A stretch of DNA of 8,221 nucleotides from HGM20899 sp964615195. Its GTDB lineage: Bacteria > Pseudomonadota > Gammaproteobacteria > Enterobacterales > Succinivibrionaceae. The position numbers and the translations under genes are program-made. The first letter of the stretch is position 1; each line of letters opens with the position of its first letter. The notes under the pieces are model-generated. The model did not search any database. It saw nothing but the letters and a program-made list of their open reading frames with translations, and was not told the DNA's origin. The stretch is from contig CAZTNG010000090.1 of the NCBI GenBank assembly GCA_964615195.1, positions 1-8,221 on the forward strand. Direction: 5' to 3'. This document shows, one piece after another, positions 1 through 5,272 of the stretch.

Positions 1-398
1 CGACCTTGCCTGTTATTGTGATGTCAAGTAATACATTTGCATTGTCTTCTGATGGATATTACACCGCCACGGAACTCAAACAAATTTATAATAAACAATA
101 TAGTAAAAAGATTCCTTATGAGTTTGGTACTGGTAGAATCACTGACGTAACAATTGAAAATGATGGTAGTGTTATAGTTAATGCAACAATTGATGAAGAA
201 TACTATAAACTTCCAAAATTACTTCGTATTGAACTAGAAAGTAAAGGCTTAGATAGGTTAGAGAAAAATTATTGTCGTCAAGTTATTGCAAAAAAAGCAC
301 CGATTGCTAAAGTAAGAGAAATTACAGGACTTTTAAAAAATTCAAAAGGTGACGTTGAAAGAACAATTGTATACAGTCCAGATATGTGTGAGGAATAA
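1..398 (+). CDS. Exported protein with one two-cysteine module (5' partial)
   Basis: The reading frame is open to the left edge, so the true start probably lies outside the window; in-window candidates are TTG at 6, GTG at 18 and ATG at 21. The first visible residues (LPVIVMSSNTFA) look like the end of a signal peptide with cleavage after TFA, which implies a periplasmic or secreted product. The mature part is about 118 residues, alternating helix and strand, and ends in an NYC...DMC segment with 37 residues between the two cysteines. The same module occurs twice in the next gene, which starts only three bases after this stop, so the two are almost certainly cotranscribed. The pattern of a short helix before the first Cys, then a strand, a K/D-x-G turn and a strand before the second Cys, recalls small exported gammaproteobacterial proteins of unknown function. 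I cannot name the family or assign an activity. Confidence 0.75.
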   Translation, partial: TLPVIVMSSNTFALSSDGYYTATELKQIYNKQYSKKIPYEFGTGRITDVTIENDGSVIVNATIDEEYYKLPKLLRIELESKGLDRLEKNYCRQVIAKKAPIAKVREITGLLKNSKGDVERTIVYSPDMCEE

Positions 399-401
399 TT
401 G

Positions 402-1817
402 ATGCGAATACTGGCTAGGCTTTGTATATTATGTTTTATTAGTTTTTTTTCTCATAGTATATATGCTGCAGACGAGCCTATTGATGGAGCACCTTCTTTA
501 AGTACAGAATCTACTGAAAATTCAGCTGTAGATATTGAGGAGGAGGAAGCCCCTGTTCCAAATATTTTATCCTCATCAACTCCTAAAGCTTCAGTGGAAG
601 AGGAGTCTATTACTCCTGATTTGGCTACTCCAGTTGAAAATGAGTTGAACCAGGAGCCTTTAAAAGAAGACGCAGAGGTCGTTGATACTCAATCTCTAAA
701 AGAGGAAAATACAGAAGAGAAAGTTTTGCCTAAGGAAGAAGAAAAATCAGAAGGTGAAATAGCTAAGACAGAAGAATCTATCCCACAAAATCCTAAAGCA
801 GCAAATGATTTACCTCAGAATCAGCCTCAACCAAAAAACGATGCAAAAGAAAATAATGTAGAAAGTACTGATAAAGACATCAAAAAGGAAGAAGTAAAGC
901 CAACGAATGAGGTTGCTACTTCAGATAATTCAGCAGTTGATGTCCCTACAGAACCTTTGGCACAGCAAGAAGATCAAACCTCAAGCACTACTCAGACTCC
1001 TGTATTAGATGCTTTACGCCGTAAGCAACAGAAGACAGCGGATCGGTTTTATACTTCAGAATACTTAACAAATATGTATATTCCATATTTTTATAGTGTA
1101 TATGAGTTGCCTCAAAAGCTTAGTCCTTATTTACTATTACGTGCAGTGAAGGCCGCACCAAATAGCTCTAGCTTAATTTATGAAATAGGTGTTGCAGATA
1201 GTATTGGACCTTTAGATCTAGATGGAACTCCTGAAGACAATAAGGTGATAAAATTGTTTTGCCAAATTACTTTAAATGATGCAGTGTTGCATCGTTTAGA
1301 AGATGTTGAGCTTGAGTTTTATCATGGAGAACGTGATTTTTTCAGCAAGAAGTTAACTTTTTTAAATTGCACAGGTGGCGAATCATATTTAGTTGAAAAG
1401 AAGCTTTTAAGTCGAGAAAAAATACGTCTTGATAATGAGTTTGTATTTGCATACGAGGAACAAAAGGATGCAATACTTTCAGAAGATTATCTGAAAACTA
1501 AATTTATTCCATATGCTTTAGAAAGAATTGAAGAGAAATTTTTACCTGTTGAAAAGAATCCAAAAATGTTTCTTGAAGATGGCAATGTTGTGGTAATTAG
1601 CTTTGATATTGATTCTAAAGATGATATAAAGAAGGCAAGTTATACAACTGATAGAATTTCAAGAACATGTGAAATTGCCACATATAGTCGATATTTACTA
1701 CCTAGAATTATTGCTTTAAAGTATCGTTATTTAGATACTAAGGGAGAAGTAATTAGGGAAATTGTTATAAGTAATGAAACTTGTGATGCAATTAACGCGC
1801 AACGTTCAATTGATTAA
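402..1817 (+). CDS. Exported protein: acidic linker plus two two-cysteine modules
   Basis: I chose the ATG at 402 because GAGGA at 390-394 lies seven bases upstream; the adjacent TTG at 399 is in frame but less likely. The product is 471 residues. Residues 1-22 form a signal peptide (ending SIYA), so it acts outside the cytoplasm. Residues 23 to about 205 are low-complexity, rich in Glu, Pro, Ser, Thr and Asn, acidic and probably disordered. Two related globular modules follow, at about 217-325 (C287 and C323) and 360-463 (C423 and C461). Both open with a similar SE-x-YL...IPY segment and end in the C-x35/37-C unit seen in the preceding gene. The cysteine pairs could form disulfides in the periplasm. 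The linker could let the modules reach a partner across the periplasm or peptidoglycan, but that is inference. No enzymatic motif is visible and I do not recognise the family. Confidence 0.85.
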   Translation: MRILARLCILCFISFFSHSIYAADEPIDGAPSLSTESTENSAVDIEEEEAPVPNILSSSTPKASVEEESITPDLATPVENELNQEPLKEDAEVVDTQSLKEENTEEKVLPKEEEKSEGEIAKTEESIPQNPKAANDLPQNQPQPKNDAKENNVESTDKDIKKEEVKPTNEVATSDNSAVDVPTEPLAQQEDQTSSTTQTPVLDALRRKQQKTADRFYTSEYLTNMYIPYFYSVYELPQKLSPYLLLRAVKAAPNSSSLIYEIGVADSIGPLDLDGTPEDNKVIKLFCQITLNDAVLHRLEDVELEFYHGERDFFSKKLTFLNCTGGESYLVEKKLLSREKIRLDNEFVFAYEEQKDAILSEDYLKTKFIPYALERIEEKFLPVEKNPKMFLEDGNVVVISFDIDSKDDIKKASYTTDRISRTCEIATYSRYLLPRIIALKYRYLDTKGEVIREIVISNETCDAINAQRSID

Positions 1818-1827
1818 TTTTACAAAA

Positions 1828-1853
1828 AAAGTCAATTATGAATAATTGACTTT
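1828..1853. terminator. Hairpin terminator between converging genes
   Basis: A perfect 12-base inverted repeat (1828-1839 and 1842-1853) has a tiny central loop, so folding would leave a TGAA-like tetraloop. On the minus strand the stem runs straight into seven T residues (complement of 1824-1830), which is a good rho-independent terminator for the minus-strand gene ending at 1903. In the plus direction only TTT follows, so termination of the 402-1817 transcript would be weaker. A second small hairpin (TAACCAT at 1885-1891, ATGGTTA at 1895-1901) sits right after the minus-strand stop, with an extra direct copy of TAACCAT at 1876-1882. Confidence 0.7.
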
Positions 1854-1902
1854 AAAAAATTAGTTGAAAGTTTTTTAACCATATTAACCATAAAATGGTT
1901 AG

Positions 1903-2724
1903 TTATTTTATATTACGCTTATTGGCTGAAAATTCTGCTTTCCATTTTTCGTTACTAGCTATTTTATTATACATATTTGTGATATCACGACAAAGTGTTT
2001 CAAAACGGCTCTCTGTAATGCCATCATTTTTTGAAACTATAGCTTTTGTATCGATACTTTTGTAGAGGACAAATTCAACAACAAATTTATGAATGAATCG
2101 TTGGTCATTTTTAGATAAATCGCCTTTAAAAACTTTGTTACAGATATGATTTTCTAAAAGTCCTACGAGATTTGATGAATTATCTAAAAAGCTCATGTCA
2201 ATTCCAACACAGTAGGTGTCTTCTTTACTATGATCCTCAGGAAGTCTTACGAAATTGCCACGACCACCTAACCAAGATGCATATGCCGAAACTGACATTT
2301 GACTTGTAACATTATGGACATAATAACTTACTAGTCTTTCAATACTACTTTTATGGTGACTTTGATTCCAGAGCTCAGCAAAGGCCCATATGCTAGCGCC
2401 TCTACTCATTTGCTGTCTACAAATAGAATTAAAGCGGTCTAATCTATCATTGCCTGAACCAAAATCTTCTAGGATTATAGGACCACCTTGATCTATTGTT
2501 ACCCAAAAAAAACAGTCACCAATCTGAGGTACTATAAAACCATCTAATGTAGCTTTAACTGTACCTAAACGAGGATAAGGGGAATCAGGGTGTTTGTATA
2601 TTTCTGTAATTTTTGCAATAATCGGATCTGTGTTGGTAACATCAATTTCACGAAACTCACCAAGCAATTTTGCTCTGTTTAACTCCTCAGAGTTACCTTT
2701 CAGACAGGCAATATTGACCAACAT
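1903..2724 (-). CDS. Unrecognised cytoplasmic protein, 273 aa
   Basis: The start is placed at the ATG read from 2724 because GGAG (complement of 2734-2737) lies nine bases upstream; a TTG five codons earlier overlaps that Shine-Dalgarno and is unlikely. There is no signal peptide or membrane segment, so the product is probably cytoplasmic. Visible parts are an N-terminal alpha/beta region (to about 90) with an IGDCFFWVTIDQGG stretch, a helical centre rich in Trp, Tyr and His (about 100-155), a YASWLGGRGNFVRLPED turn segment (148-164), and a helical lysine-rich C-terminus. There are six scattered cysteines but no metal-site spacing, Walker motif or convincing helix-turn-helix. The gene lies opposite to and between two clusters of exported-protein genes, so it could be an accessory or regulatory protein for them, or an unrelated cargo gene. 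I do not recognise the family. Confidence 0.7.
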   Translation of the reverse strand: MLVNIACLKGNSEELNRAKLLGEFREIDVTNTDPIIAKITEIYKHPDSPYPRLGTVKATLDGFIVPQIGDCFFWVTIDQGGPIILEDFGSGNDRLDRFNSICRQQMSRGASIWAFAELWNQSHHKSSIERLVSYYVHNVTSQMSVSAYASWLGGRGNFVRLPEDHSKEDTYCVGIDMSFLDNSSNLVGLLENHICNKVFKGDLSKNDQRFIHKFVVEFVLYKSIDTKAIVSKNDGITESRFETLCRDITNMYNKIASNEKWKAEFSANKRNIK

Positions 2725-2773
2725 GTTAATATACTCCAAAATTGGAAAACTATTAGTTACAAGACATATTTAT

Positions 2774-2802
2774 TTGGCAGATTATAAACTATAATGTATA
2801 AA
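2774..2802 (+). promoter_or_regulatory. Candidate sigma70 promoter for the 3105-4993 operon
   Basis: TTGGCA (2774-2779), a 17-base spacer and TATAAA (2797-2802) each match the sigma70 consensus at five of six positions. Transcription from here would give a leader of about 295 bases before the ATG at 3105. A closer but poorer match is TTGAGT at 3017-3022 with TTTAAA at 3040-3045. In such AT-rich DNA chance matches are common, so this is a candidate only. Confidence 0.35.
2781..2786 (-). promoter_or_regulatory. Candidate -10 box for the minus-strand gene
   Basis: Read on the minus strand, 2786-2781 is a perfect TATAAT, 57 bases before the ATG at 2724. No good -35 hexamer lies 16-18 bases upstream of it. 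It falls inside the spacer of the plus-strand promoter candidate at 2774-2802, so the two divergent promoters would compete for RNA polymerase if both are real. Confidence 0.3.
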
Positions 2803-3104
2803 TATGCATAGTAAGTTATAATTTATGTGATAGTTAGCTTTAGTTTTGGGGAAATTGACGTTTTTTTGTATGTTTTACTGTTAGTATTTTAACTTTTAGT
2901 AAAGAATTTTTCTAGTTGCGATCAAGTTTATATTATTTATCATTTATCTTCTTTTAAGCTTGATATTTAAACGACTTTACAAGAAAATGCTCATTCTAGA
3001 GATGTTGCTCAAAAATTTGAGTAGTGTTTATGTGATTTATTTAAAGTTTTGGTATATGAGTTCGTTAACTCTATTGTATTAAGCGGATTATTGATAAGTG
3101 CATT

Positions 3105-3641
3105 ATGAAAATTTTTGTTAAATTTTTATGTATACTCTGTACGCTGGTTGCTGTTGATTCAGTTGCTGCGGAGTTTTCTGCACCAACTCCACCTCCAGAG
3201 TTAGGAGATACACTTACAACATATAGAACAAAGCAGCAGAGAATGGAAGTTGTCGAAGCTGAAAAGGATCCATATGTTGATCAAGCAGCAAAAAGAAAAC
3301 AAAAAACTACAGCGTTAATGAATCAGATCGAAAACTCTCATGAATACGTTCCTAATATGCAGGTAATTGTTTATTCTCGTGGCGAGACTGTTTTAGCCTT
3401 TTGGGATCGTAAAACAAGGGAAGCCATGAAGATTAAGAGCTTTCTTGTGTCAAATAAAAGAGCTTTTGTTTTAGTTGATGGTGATACAAAAAATACATTT
3501 GTGATTGTACCAACTGGAGCTGCGACGAATGCTAAAATCAAGGTAGAGCTAGATGGCGAACGACGTAAGGTTATGATCTTTAATGTTCGTTATAGTACCC
3601 AAAAATACGAAATAAGAAATATTCAAAATGTTGGTATCTAA
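3105..3641 (+). CDS. Exported paralogue of the following DotH/IcmK-like protein, 178 aa
   Basis: Residues 1-22 form a signal peptide (cleavage after SVAA), giving a mature periplasmic protein of about 156 residues. It opens with EFSAPTPPPELGDTLTTY (23-40) and TKQQ, a block repeated with 20 of 23 identities in the next gene. A charged helical spacer (46-80) follows, then a beta-rich domain (about 84-175). There the stretch from MKIKSFLVSN through VELDGERRKVMIFNV aligns by eye with WPIAKVVVSN through IYLQGDEQPLEFVLG of the neighbour. This copy lacks the WPI and VDY residues that make the neighbour look like DotH/IcmK. The Shine-Dalgarno is weak. Its stop overlaps the next start by 14 bases, indicating an operon and likely translational coupling. 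The likely role is a structural partner of the next protein in an envelope complex; this is inferred from the shared regions only. Confidence 0.75.
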   Translation: MKIFVKFLCILCTLVAVDSVAAEFSAPTPPPELGDTLTTYRTKQQRMEVVEAEKDPYVDQAAKRKQKTTALMNQIENSHEYVPNMQVIVYSRGETVLAFWDRKTREAMKIKSFLVSNKRAFVLVDGDTKNTFVIVPTGAATNAKIKVELDGERRKVMIFNVRYSTQKYEIRNIQNVGI

Positions 3642-4443
3642 AGTCTTAAGGGCTAATTTTATTGTTTTAGTAAGTTTGTTAATTGAGCCTTGTTTACTTG
3701 CCCAAGAAGAATTCTCTGCACCTTTGCCACCTCCTGAATTAGGGGATACACTGACAAGCTATAAAACAAAACAGCAGCTTTTGGATGAAGCTGTAGTTAA
3801 AAATGAACCTCAAATTAGAATTACACGAAAAATCCCCACAAAAACAGAGATTAGTGTTGCTCAACAACCAACCACAAAAGAAATAGTACAATTAAAAGAT
3901 GTGTTTTATATTAGTGGTAATGGTTTGAAATTTGATGTAGCGGATAGATCTTTACTTCATATTTCAGTTACTGATGGAATGGATGTTAGTTGGCCAATAG
4001 CAAAGGTAGTTGTTTCTAATTCTAATTTTATTGCTCAATTAGATGATACAAGCCAAAATATAACCATAAAAAGTAATGCTAATGGTAATCAATTAGCAAA
4101 GCTAAAAATTTATTTGCAAGGCGATGAACAGCCTTTAGAGTTTGTTTTAGGAAAAACAGATGATTCTCCTGGTGTTGATTATGCAAGAAGAATAAAAATT
4201 ACAGCAAAATCTCCTCTTAATGATGGACAACGTGATACAGGAATAACAAACATGATTGTTACTTCTAAATCTCGAAATTCAAGACGTGATGTTGAGGTTA
4301 AGGCTGAAGTGGTAAATGAACCAAAAGTTGCCGACATGGATTTTGGTAAAGTAAGAGTAGTAAATAAATCAATAAGCTTAGAACAACTTAACGCTGTGGC
4401 TAATGTTTTACAGGAAGCGATAATTGCTAATGAAAATAAGTAA
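3628..4443 (+). CDS. Exported DotH/IcmK (TraN)-like type IV secretion candidate, 271 aa
   Basis: The signal peptide spans about residues 1-25 (cleavage near LLA). The mature N-terminus carries EFSAPLPPPELGDTLTSY (28-45) and TKQQ, shared with the preceding gene. After a variable spacer comes a beta-rich domain (about 95-195) containing SWPIAKVVVSN (121-131), an ITI strand (145-147), a LKIYLQGDEQPLEFVLG strand pair (159-175) and VDYARRIKI (183-191). From family knowledge, DotH/IcmK proteins (TraN of I-type conjugation) have a WPI motif, an N-L-x-V-x-L-x-G-x-x-x-P-V strand pair and a VDYR-x-D segment in that order, hence the call. VirB9/TraK-type proteins are the main alternative. It is somewhat shorter than usual DotH proteins. 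The last 75 residues are charged and not recognised. The gene overlaps both neighbours by 14 bases. If correct, it is an outer-membrane-proximal core component of a secretion or conjugation channel. Confidence 0.6.
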   Translation: MLVSKVLRANFIVLVSLLIEPCLLAQEEFSAPLPPPELGDTLTSYKTKQQLLDEAVVKNEPQIRITRKIPTKTEISVAQQPTTKEIVQLKDVFYISGNGLKFDVADRSLLHISVTDGMDVSWPIAKVVVSNSNFIAQLDDTSQNITIKSNANGNQLAKLKIYLQGDEQPLEFVLGKTDDSPGVDYARRIKITAKSPLNDGQRDTGITNMIVTSKSRNSRRDVEVKAEVVNEPKVADMDFGKVRVVNKSISLEQLNAVANVLQEAIIANENK

Positions 4444-4993
4444 TTTTTTATCAATATTTTTTGTAATATTTATGTTTAGCCTAGTATCTCCTGTCAAAGC
4501 TACAAACAATCCTAGTTGCGTTGGTCATTGGAGAGAGATTGCATACAATACAAAAACAATGTCACGTTATAAACCTTATGCTCACTGTGTGCAGTGGACA
4601 GCAATGCAATTTGATTTACCTGAGGAGTTATTGTATTCCATTCTTTATGTGGAGCGTGGTGATGTAAATGGTCGTTGTATGACCAATAGAAATGGTACAG
4701 AAGATTGTGGACCTGCTCAGATAAATGATGTACGTCTAGGTGAGATTAGTCGTTTTGATTTAGACAAAGGTGATATGAAAACAAACCCTTGTCGTAATAT
4801 TTGGGCTATGGGATACCTCATTCGAAGGGAAATAGAAAAAGCAGGTGGTGATATATGGAAAGGTGTTGGCAATTACCACTATCACTATTCAGTAAATCAA
4901 GAAATACATAATAGGTATGTAAATCTTGTAAATGGTGCGTGGACGAAATTAAATCATATAGTTAATAATTATTGTGAGCAGCAAAATAAATAA
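4430..4993 (+). CDS. Periplasmic lytic transglycosylase (SLT/lysozyme-like fold)
   Basis: The ATG at 4430 begins a typical signal peptide (1-24, ending PVKA). A TTG at 4424 is nearer to AGGAAG (4412-4417) and remains possible. The mature domain (25-187) has the SLT order: ILYVERG with probable catalytic Glu75, then DCGPAQIND (92-100), equivalent to the GLMQI motif, then NIWAMGYLI (123-131) and the GNYHYHYS region (147-154). Such enzymes cleave the glycan strands of peptidoglycan by an intramolecular transglycosylation. Small dedicated ones (VirB1, PilT and IagB class) open the wall locally for secretion or conjugation machines, which fits its position after a DotH-like gene. Six cysteines (30, 53, 83, 93, 121, 182) suggest disulfide stabilisation. 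It overlaps the upstream gene by 14 bases and is the last gene of the operon. The enzyme class is well supported; the partner machine is inferred. Confidence 0.87.
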   Translation: MKISNFLSIFFVIFMFSLVSPVKATNNPSCVGHWREIAYNTKTMSRYKPYAHCVQWTAMQFDLPEELLYSILYVERGDVNGRCMTNRNGTEDCGPAQINDVRLGEISRFDLDKGDMKTNPCRNIWAMGYLIRREIEKAGGDIWKGVGNYHYHYSVNQEIHNRYVNLVNGAWTKLNHIVNNYCEQQNK

Positions 4994-5105
4994 TTATTAT
5001 TTAATTTTCAGTATTTTACCTGTAATGATAAATTCTAACCTTATGGCATCGAGATTGTCTATAATTCTATATTTATCATTTTTATATTGTTAATAAAGTT
5101 TTTAT

Positions 5106-5144
5106 TTAACTATTTATTAGTTAATAATGAACTAGTTAATAATG
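5106..5144. repeat. Three TAGTTAA boxes upstream of fadD
   Basis: TTAACTA (5106-5112) and TAGTTAA (5118-5124) form an inverted repeat. The longer unit TAGTTAATAATG then occurs twice in tandem, at 5118-5129 and 5133-5144, a 15-base period. AACTAGTT (5130-5137) between them is itself a palindrome. The cluster lies about 130 bases before the fadD start and could be a regulator binding site, but AT-rich intergenic DNA readily produces such repeats. Confidence 0.45.
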
Positions 5145-5231
5145 TAAATTCTAGGAAAAACTCTTTCTATTCGTGCGTTAAAACTCATTTTTTAAATAAA
5201 AATATGTGAGAATTTATAGTATATAGAAGAT

Positions 5232-5253
5232 TATGCTTATAATTCAAAGCATA
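5232..5253 (+). promoter_or_regulatory. Candidate fadD promoter/operator
   Basis: A perfect TATAAT -10 box (5238-5243) with an upstream TGCT lies 30 bases before the fadD ATG. No good -35 hexamer is present (TATAGT at 5215-5220). The box overlaps a seven-base inverted repeat, TATGCTT (5232-5238) and AAGCATA (5247-5253), which might be an operator or an RNA hairpin in the leader. The ribosome binding site is strong: AGGAG at 5262-5266, six bases before the ATG. Confidence 0.4.
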
Positions 5254-5272
5254 TATTTAATAGGAGTAATTC

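Larger units (their letters stand above)
2725..3104. other. 380-base divergent intergenic region
   Basis: This stretch is very AT-rich and separates the minus-strand gene from the plus-strand operon starting at 3105. I see candidate divergent promoters near its left end (2774-2802). Further right is a ten-base inverted repeat with one G-U wobble (2921-2930 and 2955-2964) enclosing a 24-base AT-rich loop, which could fold in a long leader RNA. No tRNA, credible small gene or tandem array is visible. The first operon gene has only a weak Shine-Dalgarno, so leader structure could matter for its translation, though that is speculative. Confidence 0.5.

Noticed and set aside
2594..2794. Plus-strand 66-residue frame over the start of the minus-strand gene
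   Set aside because: It is an antisense shadow of the 1903-2724 coding sequence, with no ribosome site.
2987..3082. A 31-residue hydrophobic open frame in the 2725-3104 spacer (ATG at 2987)
   Set aside because: It has no real Shine-Dalgarno and its composition is what AT-rich non-coding DNA gives by chance.
4179..4454. Minus-strand 91-residue frame across the 4443 gene junction
   Set aside because: It is antisense to the operon and is explained by the coding pattern of the plus-strand gene.
5100..5144. CRISPR or iteron array from the TAGTTAA repeats
   Set aside because: There are only two tandem units with a 15-base period and no spacers of uniform length; too few copies for an origin or CRISPR.
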